Source: Jonesiaceae bacterium BS-20
GTDB taxonomy: Bacteria; Actinomycetota; Actinomycetes; Actinomycetales; Cellulomonadaceae
Direction: 5' to 3'
Length of the DNA: 64,000 nucleotides
Assembly (NCBI GenBank): GCA_039995105.1
Contig: CP146203.1
Span: 1,302,001-1,366,000, forward strand
A program made the translations under genes and the position numbers. Below the pieces are notes generated by a model that saw nothing but the letters and a program-made list of their open reading frames with translations, did not search any database and was not told where the DNA came from. The stretch's first letter is position 1; each line of letters starts with the position of its first letter. Below, piece by piece: positions 37,603-47,494 of the stretch.

Positions 37603-38586
37603 CTAATTTTTCTTGTTGTCGCTTGAGGTCTTCCACAGGGAGGCCACCGTTGTTACCACGAGCGTTCCCAAGATGACACCCAATGAAACCGGGATTGGAA
37701 TCTCCGGCATAGAGGTCATTGGTTCTCCACCGTTAATAAACGGCAGCTCGTTGACGTGCAGTGCGTGCATGACCAACTTGACACCAATGAATCCAAGAAT
37801 CACGGCTAGGCCGTAGTTCAGGTAAACCAGCTTTTCAAGCAGACCGTCAACCAAGAAGTACAGCTGGCGCAGTCCCAGGAGGGAGAACGCGTTGGCGGCG
37901 AAGATCAGATAGATTTCTTCGGTGATTCCAAAGATTGCGGGGATCGAATCGACGGCAAACAAGATGTCAGCACTACCAATTGCGATCATAACAATGAGCA
38001 TTGGCGTCACCATGCGACGGCCATCTACCTTGACAAAGACCCTGTCACCGACGTATTCATCCGTAATTGGCAATACCTTGCGGGTCCAGCGAATGAGCCA
38101 ACTCTCGTGGTATTCGTCTTCTTCCTTTGCAGGCAGCGCTTGGTGAATTGCGGTGTAAATCAGGAACGCACCGAAGATGTAGAACACCCAGGAGAACTGC
38201 TCAATGGCGGCTTTTCCTAGCACGATCGCGACAGTACGGAATACCAGTGCCATCACGATGCCAAAGAGCAATACCTTTTGCTGGTCGATCCGCGGCACCT
38301 TAAACGCAGCCATGATCAGCACAAAGACAAACAGGTTGTCTAACGACAGGCTCTTCTCGGTGATGTAACCGGTCAGATACTCCTGACCAAAGACGGGGCC
38401 GTACAGGACCCAAATAATGACAGCGAAAACGAGCGCAATACCTACATAGACAGCGGACCAAATGGCCGCTTCCTTTATGGTTGGCTCATGAGGGGTGCGC
38501 ACGTGGCCAATAAAGTCCACGGCAAGCATAACGATAATCAGGGCAACGGTTACTACCCATAACCAAAGAGGAACATCCACGGGCAT
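37603..38586 (-). CDS. TerC-family integral membrane protein
   Basis: About 327 residues from ATG 38586 (MPVDVPLWLWVVTVALIIVMLAVDF) with seven or more membrane helices. TerC signatures are EKSLSLDNLFVFVLIMAAFKVP and AVDSIPAIFGITEEIYLIFAANAFSLLGLRQLYFLV, whose acidic residues are thought to bind metal. The family handles Mn2+ export or co-translocational metallation of secreted proteins, as well as tellurite resistance. GGAGG lies directly before this ATG and fits a GTG two codons in even better; a TTG at 38712 adds a low-sense extension. Confidence 0.9.
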   Translation of the reverse strand: MPVDVPLWLWVVTVALIIVMLAVDFIGHVRTPHEPTIKEAAIWSAVYVGIALVFAVIIWVLYGPVFGQEYLTGYITEKSLSLDNLFVFVLIMAAFKVPRIDQQKVLLFGIVMALVFRTVAIVLGKAAIEQFSWVFYIFGAFLIYTAIHQALPAKEEDEYHESWLIRWTRKVLPITDEYVGDRVFVKVDGRRMVTPMLIVMIAIGSADILFAVDSIPAIFGITEEIYLIFAANAFSLLGLRQLYFLVDGLLEKLVYLNYGLAVILGFIGVKLVMHALHVNELPFINGGEPMTSMPEIPIPVSLGVILGTLVVTTVASLWKTSSDNKKN

Positions 38587-38785
38587 GCCTCCGGCACGTA
38601 GTTCTGCACCGAAGGTCTCTCCCGCCTGCACGTGCAGGCCACCGGTCCCGGGCGCGCCATGGGGCGGCCGTGATGACGGAATCGGTGTTGGTGGGATACT
38701 CCCCTTCAACAAGCATTAAGTATGGCTTATTTCGATTGGGATGTCTTGTTTTCGGGAACCGCTATTCCCGTGACTTGCGTCCCAA

Positions 38786-40081
38786 CTACAATGGTAAGTC
38801 CTCGATCCAGTTACGGGGCCCTAAATGTTGGACCCGAAAGGCCGCAATTCTCGATGCCTGTTCGAGTAATTCGGCAAAGTTCGCTCCGGTCTGGGCGTGG
38901 TTTAGCCGTCGTGTTTCTTCCGCTGCATCCCTTGGCTCGGAAGATGGTTGTCCCATCGCAGTAGAGTCCGCAGGTCCCGTTACCCCGGCCTCGCGTTGCG
39001 CATTGAGAACGCGTCCTACATTCAGTTCACGGTCTACGTTGAGCTCATGTTGCGTATTGAGTTCACGTTGCGTGTTAGCCACTGCCGCGTAGAACGCGTA
39101 CGCACCATGAAACACATCCCCGGCACCGAGCGTGTCGACGGCCGTCACCTGAGGAGGCGAGACGCTCCCACGAGTTTGCGTGTCTGATGTGTCTCGGTGC
39201 CACCAATTAATTGGGCGGTCGCCCCCGGTTCGGGCAAATTGAGGCCCCTTAAACAAGGAGGTAGGCAGCAGCAGGTCACCTTGGATACTTGGCAGGGGCG
39301 GCAAAGTGGGCGGTGAGGAAAAGTCTGCTGAGCAGATCACGGTGTCAGTGTGGGGCAGCAGTCCCTCAAGGTGCGGCTTCCAGCGGCCCGCATCCATGAT
39401 CCGTTCGGTCATGAAACCTTGACCCACATTTGCTGGAGTGCTCGGAGCCTGATTTGCGGAGTATTCCTTCATCGACTGCCCCAAATTCGACGGGCGCTCC
39501 GTGAGGGACTTAGGAATCTGCGTCTCGGAACAAAGTTCTGCCCGCGACGGTGCTTGGTAGAACTGCAGGGCCGCTAACGCTAGTTCCGGGTGGTGCCCGT
39601 CAACTAACAGCACGTGTGCCGGTTCTAAAAGTTGCTCGAGTCTGAGGGTTCGAATCCCGCTAACCCATAGGGTGGGATTGTTCTCCTTGAGGACTTGGAC
39701 ATCGACGGCACCAACCGGCGTGGTCCCCGCGTCCATAGAGATGACCGATCGGTCACCCGTTTCAGAGGTCACCGCAACCGCTGAAACCGATATTTGAAAT
39801 CCTGGTGGCGCGAAATCAATGATTTCAACGCCATGCGCTTCAAGATCTTGCCGCGCTACAAGTGCTGGCCCCGAGTTCCCAAGCGCTGTGAAGAGCCGCG
39901 CTTTGCCTCCCAAAGCGGCAAAAGTCACCGCAGCGTTGGCTGCGGGTCCCCCGGCAGCTATGAACTGACGGTTGGCAGTGATCTTCTCATTTGGGCCCGG
40001 CGGCGCGTTCACGTGATGCACCAAGTCAAGAACGGTCAGCCCCACAAATACCCCGGTAGGCTTGTTCAGTACCTGCGTCAC
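38786..40081 (-). CDS. PfkB-family carbohydrate kinase with repeat insertion
   Basis: 431 residues, ribokinase-like. N-terminal substrate site [20 protein letters not shown]; catalytic [15 protein letters not shown] (about residues 315-329, Asp321 as base). Two unusual insertions enlarge it beyond the usual 300-340 residues: roughly 178-225 (polar, [13 protein letters not shown]...) and 335-364, a run of five six-residue repeats ([18 protein letters not shown]...). The stop overlaps the uvrB... start side as ATGA (40078-40081), so it overlaps the uvrB stop by 4 nt and is coupled to it. The sugar substrate is not recognisable. Confidence 0.85.
   Translation of the reverse strand: MTQVLNKPTGVFVGLTVLDLVHHVNAPPGPNEKITANRQFIAAGGPAANAAVTFAALGGKARLFTALGNSGPALVARQDLEAHGVEIIDFAPPGFQISVSAVAVTSETGDRSVISMDAGTTPVGAVDVQVLKENNPTLWVSGIRTLRLEQLLEPAHVLLVDGHHPELALAALQFYQAPSRAELCSETQIPKSLTERPSNLGQSMKEYSANQAPSTPANVGQGFMTERIMDAGRWKPHLEGLLPHTDTVICSADFSSPPTLPPLPSIQGDLLLPTSLFKGPQFARTGGDRPINWWHRDTSDTQTRGSVSPPQVTAVDTLGAGDVFHGAYAFYAAVANTQRELNTQHELNVDRELNVGRVLNAQREAGVTGPADSTAMGQPSSEPRDAAEETRRLNHAQTGANFAELLEQASRIAAFRVQHLGPRNWIEDLPL
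38990..39079. repeat. Five in-frame 18-bp repeats inside the PfkB kinase
   Basis: Consecutive 18-bp units start at 38990, 39008, 39026, 39044 and 39062, each ending TTGAG or TTCAG on the plus strand (TTAGC in the last). On the coding strand they encode the N-[TVA]-x-[RH]-x-[LA] hexapeptide. All units keep the frame. Confidence 0.85.
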
Positions 40082-42156
40082 CTGGTCGCCTCGGTCATTT
40101 GGCGTAATTCCTTCTTGAGATCGGAGAGTTCATCCCGAAGCCGGGCTGCCAGTTCAAATTGGAGTTCCTCGGCTGCCTGGTGCATCTGTTCACTCAGTTG
40201 CTCAATGAGCTCACCAAGGTCAGAAGTAGCGGAGAGCGTAAAGGATTTCTCAACCGAAGAGGCCGCTGCCGCCCGATCCTTGGCCTTGCGGTAGCCACCC
40301 TTGAGGAGATCCTGGGTGTCCACATCCTCGCGTGCGAGCATGTCGGTGACATCAGAAATCTTCTTCCGCAGTGGTTGCGGGTCAATCCCGTGTTCGAGGT
40401 TGTACGCGACCTGGCGCGCGCGCCGGCGGTCGGTCTCTTCGATAGCAAATTCCATGGCCGGGGTGCGATTATCCGCATACATGTGGACCTCACCGGATAC
40501 ATTTCGAGCCGCACGTCCAATGGTCTGGATGAGGGAACGCGGTGAGCGTAGAAAGCCCTGTTTATCGGCGTCAAGAATTGCAACGAGGGAGACCTCCGGA
40601 AGGTCCAAGCCCTCACGTAACAGGTTGATTCCCACGAGTACGTCGTACTCACCCATCCTTAGTTCACGCAAGAGTTCGACTCGTCGCAGCGTATCCACGT
40701 CGGAGTGCAGGTATCGTACTCGAACACCCTTATCCAACAGATAGTTAGTCAGGTCCTCCGCCATTTTCTTGGTAAGCGTTGTGATTAAGACTCGCTCATC
40801 CTTGGCGGTGCGCTCGTTGATCTCGTGCAATAGGTCATCAATCTGACCCTTCGTTGGTTTCACCACGATCTGTGGGTCAACCAAACCGGTAGGTCGAATG
40901 ATCTGTTCAACAACGCCATCAGAAATGGAGAGTTCATAGTCCCCGGGGGTTGCGGACAGATAAACGGTCTGGCCAATGCGCTCGACAAACTCTTCCCAGC
41001 GCAGTGGCCGGTTATCCATCGCGCTTGGCAGACGGAAACCGTGATCAACCAACGAGCGTTTGCGGGACATATCTCCCTCAAACATGGCCCCAATCTGGGG
41101 AACCGTCACGTGCGACTCGTCAATGACCAGCAAGAAGTCGTCCGGGAAATAGTCAATGAGGGTGTGCGGAGCTGATCCAGGCTCGCGCCCGTCGATGTGC
41201 CGTGAGTAGTTCTCAATTCCGGCACAGGAACCAACTTGGCGCATCATTTCAATATCAAACGTAGTGCGCATGCGCAGCCGCTGGGCCTCGAGCAGCTTAT
41301 TGTTTCGTTCCAAATCAGCTAGCCGCACTTCCAGTTCGGCCTCAATTGTCGCAATTGCTTTTTCCATGCGCTCGGGGCCCGCAACGTAGTGGGTGGCTGG
41401 GAAAATATGGATGGCATCGACAGTGCTTACTACATCCCCGGTCACCGGGTGCAACGTAGAAATAGAATCAATTTCATCGCCAAAGAACTCGAGTCTGATA
41501 GCCAGTTCTTCATACACCGGAATAATCTCGACTGTGTCTCCCCGCACCCGGAACGTGCCACGAGTAAACGCAATATCGTTGCGGGTGTACTGCATGGTAA
41601 CGAACTGGCGCAGCAACTGGTCGCGGTCAATTTCATCCCCCACATCAATGCGGACCATGCGGTCCACGTATTCCTGAGGGGTTCCAAGACCATAAATACA
41701 GGACACGGATGCCACCACGATGGTGTCCCGGCGGGTAAGCAGACTATTGGTAGCAGAGTGCCGCAGACGCTCGACTTCCTCGTTGATTGAGGAATCCTTC
41801 TCAATGAAGGTGTCCGTCTGGGCTATATATGCCTCGGGTTGGTAGTAGTCGTAATACGAAACAAAGTACTCAACAGCATTGTTGGGAAACAGTTCCCTCA
41901 TCTCGGTGGCCAACTGGGCCGCCAGCGTCTTGTTTGGAGCCATCACCAAGGTGGGTCGCTGCAACTTCTCAATGAGCCAGGCTGTGGTCGCTGATTTACC
42001 TGTTCCCGTTGCACCCAGTAGGACTACGTCCTTCTCACCACCGTTAATTCGCTCCGACAGCTGGGCAATCGCGGTGGGTTGGTCCCCCGAAGGGGTGTAA
42101 TCAGAAATTACTTCAAACTGTTTATCCGCTAGCTGCAGATCGGTGACGGGACGCAT
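40078..42156 (-). CDS. uvrB: Excinuclease ABC subunit B
   Basis: 692 residues. Helicase-like motif [17 protein letters not shown], beta-hairpin [15 protein letters not shown] for damage verification, [10 protein letters not shown], motif V/VI region [27 protein letters not shown] and QTIGRAARN, and a C-terminal UVR domain ([28 protein letters not shown]) that contacts UvrC. It receives damaged DNA from UvrA. It is divergent from moeZ and followed by the PfkB gene with a 4-nt overlap. Confidence 0.97.
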   Translation of the reverse strand: MRPVTDLQLADKQFEVISDYTPSGDQPTAIAQLSERINGGEKDVVLLGATGTGKSATTAWLIEKLQRPTLVMAPNKTLAAQLATEMRELFPNNAVEYFVSYYDYYQPEAYIAQTDTFIEKDSSINEEVERLRHSATNSLLTRRDTIVVASVSCIYGLGTPQEYVDRMVRIDVGDEIDRDQLLRQFVTMQYTRNDIAFTRGTFRVRGDTVEIIPVYEELAIRLEFFGDEIDSISTLHPVTGDVVSTVDAIHIFPATHYVAGPERMEKAIATIEAELEVRLADLERNNKLLEAQRLRMRTTFDIEMMRQVGSCAGIENYSRHIDGREPGSAPHTLIDYFPDDFLLVIDESHVTVPQIGAMFEGDMSRKRSLVDHGFRLPSAMDNRPLRWEEFVERIGQTVYLSATPGDYELSISDGVVEQIIRPTGLVDPQIVVKPTKGQIDDLLHEINERTAKDERVLITTLTKKMAEDLTNYLLDKGVRVRYLHSDVDTLRRVELLRELRMGEYDVLVGINLLREGLDLPEVSLVAILDADKQGFLRSPRSLIQTIGRAARNVSGEVHMYADNRTPAMEFAIEETDRRRARQVAYNLEHGIDPQPLRKKISDVTDMLAREDVDTQDLLKGGYRKAKDRAAAASSVEKSFTLSATSDLGELIEQLSEQMHQAAEELQFELAARLRDELSDLKKELRQMTEATR

Positions 42157-42289
42157 GCTTCAAGGCTACTGCGATCCTGTGACATTTTCCCAAGACTTAA
42201 CTTTGAGCGGAAATTTCTCACCGCAAGAAAGGCTCACCATAGGACCTTATTCACAGTATTTATGGTTTCTACGCGGGATACTGGGACCT

Positions 42290-43489
42290 ATGCCCCTATC
42301 TCCCAGTGCCCGTGAACGGTATGCCCGCCACCTGTTACTGCCCGGCTTTGGTCAGTCCGGGCAACAGAAACTCATGGCTGCGCGAATATTGGTCGTCGGT
42401 GCGGGTGGGCTTGGCGCTCCCGTACTCTCATACTTAGCGGCCGCCGGGGTTGGACACATCACAGTCATTGATGACGATGTCGTTGACAGTTCAAACCTGC
42501 AACGCCAAGTCATCCACACGGTGGATCGGATTGGGCAGCCAAAAGTGGACTCCGCGAGGGTCGCAATCTTGGGGCTTAGCCCAGACATTTCGTTGGTCAC
42601 AATGCAAGAGCAACTCACGGCGGAAAACGCCGTGGAGGTTGTGCAAGGACACGACCTTGTAATCGACGGCACCGACAACTTTGCCACACGTTACTTGTTG
42701 AACGATCTCTGCGTCGCGCTTGGCTTGCCTTATATTTGGGCTGCTATTTTTCAGTACGACGCCACCCTTTCAGTTTTCGATGCCGCAGTGGGTCCCTGCT
42801 ATCGGTGCCTTCATCCGAGCCCTCCTCCGGCCGGTTCCGTGCCGTCGTGCGCTGACGGAGGCGTCTTGGGAGTGCTTCCGGGCCACATTGGCACGGCTCA
42901 GGCGACCGAGGCCATCAAGGTATTGACCGGCGTTGGCGCACCATTGATTGGTCGGGTCGCAACCTACAGCGCGTTGTCGGGCGAGTGGGATTATATTCCA
43001 TTGGCAAAATCACCCAATTGTCCCGCCTGCAGCTCCCCTCGCTCTGTCCAAGAGACGCTGGTGGCACTCGAATCCACGCTAGCTGCGTGCAATATCTCTG
43101 CCGTACCCGACCGGGTCGGCACTGCCTCCGCAGAAGCGCACCAGGGTGGTCCTTCCACAACAACATCTGCTGACGAATCAGTTATTGATCCGATTGACCT
43201 TAGCCAATGGTTAGAACAAGAGGGCACGCTGCTCATTGATGTCCGGTCCGCACAGGAGACCCAGATCGTTTCAATTCCTGGCGCAACCCATATTCCTTTG
43301 GCTCAACTCATTGCCCAACCAGAACAAATTTCCCACTCACAGTCGGTGGTCCTCTACTGTAAATCCGGGGCAAGATCGGCTCAAGCAGCCAGTGCGCTCC
43401 GCCAGCACGGTCACCCAAATGTTGTGAACTTGGCGGGCGGTGTCCTAGCTTGGGTTCAGAAAGTTAGCCCGCACGAAGCGACGTATTAA
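42290..43489 (+). CDS. moeZ: MoeZ-type adenylyltransferase/sulfurtransferase (ThiF domain plus rhodanese)
   Basis: About 399 residues. ThiF/MoeB E1-like domain: RYARHLLLPGFGQSGQQKLMAARILVVGAGGLGAPVLSYLAAAGVG, the ATP site DDDVVDSSNLQRQ, DGTDNFATRYLLND, and zinc cysteines CYRC and CPAC. A C-terminal rhodanese domain has the active Cys in LYCKSGARSAQAA. It activates and sulfurates carrier proteins with a GG tail such as MoaD. The start is ATG 42290 (MPLSPSARERYARH); the frame is open back to 42143 without support. It heads the molybdenum module. Confidence 0.92.
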   Translation: MPLSPSARERYARHLLLPGFGQSGQQKLMAARILVVGAGGLGAPVLSYLAAAGVGHITVIDDDVVDSSNLQRQVIHTVDRIGQPKVDSARVAILGLSPDISLVTMQEQLTAENAVEVVQGHDLVIDGTDNFATRYLLNDLCVALGLPYIWAAIFQYDATLSVFDAAVGPCYRCLHPSPPPAGSVPSCADGGVLGVLPGHIGTAQATEAIKVLTGVGAPLIGRVATYSALSGEWDYIPLAKSPNCPACSSPRSVQETLVALESTLAACNISAVPDRVGTASAEAHQGGPSTTTSADESVIDPIDLSQWLEQEGTLLIDVRSAQETQIVSIPGATHIPLAQLIAQPEQISHSQSVVLYCKSGARSAQAASALRQHGHPNVVNLAGGVLAWVQKVSPHEATY

Positions 43490-43624
43490 CTCCCTAGCAA
43501 TGGAACGACCCAAGTAACCTGCACGCTCAGGTCTCACGGCCATAAGCCCCGTGATCTTTGGCACAAGACATACTTCCAATTGCGACACTCCTGCACCAAA
43601 CCATTTACCGAGGAAGTTAGCATC

Positions 43625-44437
43625 ATGACGACGTTTCAAAAAACTGCCCGTTTCATCGCTGTTGCTATTGGTCTTGCTCTATCCCTCGCCGCTTGCGGTA
43701 GGGGTACAAGCAGTGCACCGTCGAACGACGCAAACTTGAGTGAGACCGGGCAGACCTCCCAGGCCGACCCAAAGGTGACTGGAGAGATCACGGTACTCGC
43801 TGCGGCATCGTTAACTGAATCTTTTACTGTTCTCGCTGATCAGTTCATGGCCGAGCATGACGGCACCACGGTTAAACTCAGCTTTGGGAGTTCTTCTGCA
43901 TTGGCGCTAACCGTTGCTGAAGGCAGCCCAGTAGATATTTTGGCTACGGCTGACCTAAAATCCATGGACGTGGCCATCGCGGACTACGAAGGCATTGAAC
44001 CGCTAATTTTTGCTGGAAATGATCTAGTAATTGCCATTGCAAAAGATAACCCCAAAGCAATCCAGGGGTTGGCACAGCTTTCAAAGTCAGACTTACTTGT
44101 TTCCAAATGTGCCGCGGAAGTCCCTTGTGGACGACTCACCGGCGCGGCCGTTGAAGCCGGCGACCTGATACTCAATGCTGTAACCGAGGGTGCTGATGTG
44201 AAAGCGACTTTTGCTCCACTGATTACCGGTGAGGTTGACGCAGCCCTCGTATACCGCACCGACACCCTAGCATCAGCCAACGTTGATCTGGTAGAAATTG
44301 AGACCCATATGGCCCAGCAAACCGAGTACCCACTTGCCATCTTGAGCAATTCTGAAGTCGCCCAAGCTTTCTACGACTACCTGCTTTCAGACCAAGGCAC
44401 TCAAGTACTTACGAAACATGGGTTCAGTAAGCCGTGA
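43625..44437 (+). CDS. modA: Molybdate ABC transporter substrate-binding lipoprotein
   Basis: 270 residues from ATG 43625, preceded by GAGGAAG. Signal peptide FIAVAIGLALSLAAC with a lipobox cysteine at about residue 24, a Ser/Asn/Thr linker, then the ModA fold: ITVLAAASLTESFTVLADQF, KLSFGSSSALALTVAEGSPVDILATAD, and VDAALVYRTDT with oxyanion-binding Ser residues. It captures molybdate (or tungstate) outside the membrane. The stop overlaps the modB start by 4 nt. Confidence 0.95.
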   Translation: MTTFQKTARFIAVAIGLALSLAACGRGTSSAPSNDANLSETGQTSQADPKVTGEITVLAAASLTESFTVLADQFMAEHDGTTVKLSFGSSSALALTVAEGSPVDILATADLKSMDVAIADYEGIEPLIFAGNDLVIAIAKDNPKAIQGLAQLSKSDLLVSKCAAEVPCGRLTGAAVEAGDLILNAVTEGADVKATFAPLITGEVDAALVYRTDTLASANVDLVEIETHMAQQTEYPLAILSNSEVAQAFYDYLLSDQGTQVLTKHGFSKP

Positions 44438-45267
44438 CAAACCCCATCCTCGAGATAACCGGCCCAAGTCAACGTGGGCGGGACGGGTTTAGGCCATTAC
44501 CTATCTGGTTAGCTATTCCTAGCCTAGTTGCCGTGGTCTTCCTTGTTCTGCCTATTGCAACACTCGTACTGCGAACGCCTTGGCCCAAGTTTCTGCAGAT
44601 CCTGACATCGCCGGCGGTCTATGAAGCCCTCAAGCTATCGCTCTGGACCGCAACGCTCACGACCCTGATCGCGATCGCACTCGGGGTTCCGCTCGCTTGG
44701 TGGTTGGGCGGCGCCGACTCACGATGGCACTCCCCCGTGCGCTTACTTGTCACCGTTCCCTTGGTGTTGCCACCCGTTGTTGGCGGTGCCGCGCTGCTAT
44801 TCACTCTTGGACGCAACGCACCCCTGGGCCAATTCCTGTTTGATACCTTTGGTGTTTCGCTACCGTTCAGCACGACTGCGGTGGTTCTTTCGCAGCTTTT
44901 TGTAGGCCTACCATTCCTAGTGATTTCACTTGAGGGCGCATTTAGGACCAGCACCGGTCAACTCGAAGAAGCCGCTTACACACTGGGCGCTAGCCCCTGG
45001 ACAGTCTTTTCACGGGTGACAATTCCGGTGATTAGACCCGCCCTTCTGGGCGGTATTGCTTTGTGTTGGGCTCGCGCCATTGGAGAGTTTGGGGCAACAA
45101 TGACGTTCGCTGGATCAATCCGTGGATCAACCCAAACGCTCCCGGTCGCGATTAATGAACTCATGGGCTTTGACCTTGAGGCAGCGATGACCGCGTCAAC
45201 CATCATGATCTTGTTGGCACTCGGCGTGCTCTTCCTACTACGAGGGCGGTGGCTCAGTGGCAGATAA
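44434..45267 (+). CDS. modB: Molybdate ABC transporter permease
   Basis: 277 residues, GTG start overlapping the modA stop (GTGA). Five to six membrane helices and the permease EAA-type loop EEAAYTLGASPWTVFSRVTIPVIRPALLGGIALCWARAIGEFGATMTFAGSI, typical of ModB/CysT proteins. It forms the membrane channel for molybdate. The modC start overlaps its 3' end by 11 nt. Confidence 0.95.
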   Translation: MTNPILEITGPSQRGRDGFRPLPIWLAIPSLVAVVFLVLPIATLVLRTPWPKFLQILTSPAVYEALKLSLWTATLTTLIAIALGVPLAWWLGGADSRWHSPVRLLVTVPLVLPPVVGGAALLFTLGRNAPLGQFLFDTFGVSLPFSTTAVVLSQLFVGLPFLVISLEGAFRTSTGQLEEAAYTLGASPWTVFSRVTIPVIRPALLGGIALCWARAIGEFGATMTFAGSIRGSTQTLPVAINELMGFDLEAAMTASTIMILLALGVLFLLRGRWLSGR

Positions 45268-46492
45268 CACTGGCAGGCTCAGCCTCGCCATCACCGGGTC
45301 CGCGACCCGAGGGCTCGCGCTTCACGCAAAATTCTCCGTTGAACCTACCCAACGAGTGGCGATCATTGGACACAACGGAAGCGGCAAAACGTCAATTTTG
45401 CGCCTCATTGCTGGGTTGGATTACGCCAGCCCCGGAACCGTGATCCAAAGCGCCAGCAGGGTCTTGGCATCCGACGGTATTCACCTATCGGTTCCGGCGC
45501 GTCAGGTCCCCATGACGTTTGCTGAACCCCGATTGTTCCCGCACATGTCGGTTCTCAAAAACCTCACCTTCGGTCCGGCTAAGGGACGGCGGTCCACGCA
45601 GCAGCACCAAAAACAAGCTCTCGATGCCTTAGCAACACTCGGGATCGCCCACCTTGCACACCGGCCGGCAAGCGAATTGTCCAGTGGACAAAGTGCGGCC
45701 ATCGCGGTGCTGCGCACGGTGTTTGCCCCAAGTTGCACCGTTCTATTGGACGAGCCATTCTCAGCACTCGATACAGCTATCGCAAGCGAAGTCCGGTCAA
45801 CCGTGCGCGCATTTCTCGAGTCACTACCTGTACCTCTACTTATTGCGACTCACAACCCATTGGACGTGATGTCGCTCGCCACCCACGTTGCTGTCATGGA
45901 ACAAGGCAAACTCACTCAGTTTGGCCCAGTAACCGAGGTGGCACGGCGCCCACGCAGTGAATTTGCGGCTCAGTTCCTGGGGCTGAATTTGCTACGAGGA
46001 ACAGCAGCACCGGACGGCAAAGTTAGGCTAACGGCCGAGGTTCATTCTCAAGAGACCAGTTCCATAGAAGAGAGTGCTGTACTCCAATTCGACTCTTCCA
46101 AGAGGTCGGTTGCTGCGCCTAGCACTGGCACCGGCACCGGCACCGGCACCGGCACCGGCACCGGCACCGGCACCACAACATCACACTTAACACTTTCGAC
46201 AGCGCACCTTGGCGATTCTCCCCTTCCGATTGGCTTGCCTACCCTCGTCGCGTTTAGTCCGGCAAGCGTGACTCTCAGCCTCGAAGAACCCCACGGTTCA
46301 GCACAAAATACCTGGCTGGCACCAGTCTCCTCAGTGGAACAAATGGGTTCCATCATGCGAGTTGTGCTAGCCGGTCCCATACCGGTGCGCGCGGATATTA
46401 CAACAACCGCTGCGCTCAAGATGCACATTTCTCCTGGTCAACAGCTTTGGGTTTCCATCAAGGCGACATCGATTGAGGTGTACCCCGCATGA
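45257..46492 (+). CDS. modC: Molybdate ABC transporter ATPase
   Basis: 411 residues. Walker A IIGHNGSGKTSILRLIAGLD, Walker B TVLLDEPFSALD, H-loop IATHNP. The signature reads ELSSGQSAAIAVLRTVF rather than the usual LSGGQxQRVAxARAL. The C-terminal half carries a TOBE-like domain interrupted near residues 290-308 by a Thr-Gly repeat coded by eight hexamers (46124-46171). It powers ModAB molybdate uptake. The stop overlaps mobA by 4 nt. Confidence 0.92.
   Translation: MADNTGRLSLAITGSATRGLALHAKFSVEPTQRVAIIGHNGSGKTSILRLIAGLDYASPGTVIQSASRVLASDGIHLSVPARQVPMTFAEPRLFPHMSVLKNLTFGPAKGRRSTQQHQKQALDALATLGIAHLAHRPASELSSGQSAAIAVLRTVFAPSCTVLLDEPFSALDTAIASEVRSTVRAFLESLPVPLLIATHNPLDVMSLATHVAVMEQGKLTQFGPVTEVARRPRSEFAAQFLGLNLLRGTAAPDGKVRLTAEVHSQETSSIEESAVLQFDSSKRSVAAPSTGTGTGTGTGTGTGTGTTTSHLTLSTAHLGDSPLPIGLPTLVAFSPASVTLSLEEPHGSAQNTWLAPVSSVEQMGSIMRVVLAGPIPVRADITTTAALKMHISPGQQLWVSIKATSIEVYPA
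46124..46171. repeat. Hexanucleotide tract in modC
   Basis: ACTGGC followed by seven ACCGGC units, coding eight Thr-Gly pairs. It lies in frame between the ATPase core and the C-terminal regulatory domain. Confidence 0.95.
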
Positions 46493-47262
46493 ATCAAATA
46501 GACATAAACGCAATCATCCTCGCGGGCGGTGCGGGGGCACGGCTCGGCGGGGTAGACAAGGCGCTGCTTGAGCATGACGGCGAGACGCTGCTCGCTCGCT
46601 TGGTCACTGCGTTAGCTTCGCGGGTGAGCCAGATCGTGATAGTTGGCCACCCCCGAGACTTACGCGTTGAAACTGATGCGCAAATTATCTGGACGCTTGA
46701 AGACCCGCCCGCTGGCGGCCCACTTGCGGGTCTTGAAGCAGGTGTCCGGGTGCTGTTGGGCCCAAGCACCGAATCTACACGTGGTATTAGCACCGAGGGC
46801 GCCTCTGACTCTGAATCTTGGTTCTTCGCATTTGCTTGTGATCAGCCATTTGCGGACCGTGCCATACACCCGTTGCTGCAGGCGGCGAGTGGCATAGCCA
46901 GCCCAAGTCCTGGCTTAGCCCCCAGCCCGAGTTCTGACACAGCCCCCAGCCCAGGTTCTGGTTCTGGTTCTGGTTCTGGCACAGCCCCCAGCCCTAATTT
47001 TGGCTTAGCACCCAACGAGGCGGTTCCTACCGAAGGAATTATTGGCGTTGACCATTCAGGTAGGTTCCAAGCGCTCACCGCGATCTACCGGTTAGATGCG
47101 GTGACTCGGGTCCTCGCTGAACTAGGTCCAACAACCGGTCTCCCAATGCGCGCGCTGACAAAGAAACTTGACTTAGTTACGACAGAATTACCGCTCGGAG
47201 CCAGCCAGGATGTAGATACACCAGCAGACTTCAAGGCTCTCGGAATCGCGCGGCCCTTGTAA
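46489..47262 (+). CDS. mobA: Molybdenum cofactor guanylyltransferase
   Basis: 257 residues. The nucleotidyltransferase start IILAGGAGARLGGVDKALLEHDGETLL and VIVGHP..., LEDPPAGGPLAGLEAG, FFAFACDQPFAD are MobA hallmarks; it links GMP to molybdopterin forming MGD for NarG-like enzymes. An inserted low-complexity stretch of about 40 residues (SPSPGLAPSPSSDT, GSGSGSG) interrupts the usual core before VDHSGRFQALTAIYR. It overlaps the modC stop by 4 nt. Confidence 0.9.
   Translation: MNQIDINAIILAGGAGARLGGVDKALLEHDGETLLARLVTALASRVSQIVIVGHPRDLRVETDAQIIWTLEDPPAGGPLAGLEAGVRVLLGPSTESTRGISTEGASDSESWFFAFACDQPFADRAIHPLLQAASGIASPSPGLAPSPSSDTAPSPGSGSGSGSGTAPSPNFGLAPNEAVPTEGIIGVDHSGRFQALTAIYRLDAVTRVLAELGPTTGLPMRALTKKLDLVTTELPLGASQDVDTPADFKALGIARPL
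46954..46977. repeat. Hexanucleotide tract in mobA
   Basis: Four GGTTCT units coding Gly-Ser pairs, embedded in a larger Pro/Ser-rich repetitive insert (about 46900-47010) where AGCCC and CCAGCCC recur. Confidence 0.9.
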
Positions 47263-47464
47263 CCGGAGCTGCGAGCCTACGAAAGCTACAAGGCTCTTCT
47301 AACGCCCGGCAACACTAAGTCCTACATATAACCCGAGATTCCGGCTTTTGGGGTAGATATCATGACAGTAGTAATCAACTTGGAACAGCTTCTGGCAGTG
47401 TGAGGAACACTCTGGTCCGAAATGGCGATAGCAACAACCTCGACCAAGGATGAGGGAAAACATA

Positions 47465-47494
47465 ATGAGCAAGATAACTAAGGAGAAACCATGA
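47465..47494 (+). CDS. Nine-codon leader peptide, translationally coupled
   Basis: ATG 47465 begins MSKITKEKP and stops at TGA 47492-47494, overlapping the next gene's ATG as ATGA. The next gene's AAGGAG (47480-47485) lies inside it. GAGGG stands upstream of its own start. Whether it is translated is not known, but the arrangement fits coupling. Confidence 0.35.
   Translation: MSKITKEKP

Noticed and set aside
43445-43639. Small minus-strand ORF between moeZ and modA
   Set aside because: Overlaps the moeZ 3' end and the modA start, no ribosome-binding site, no domain.
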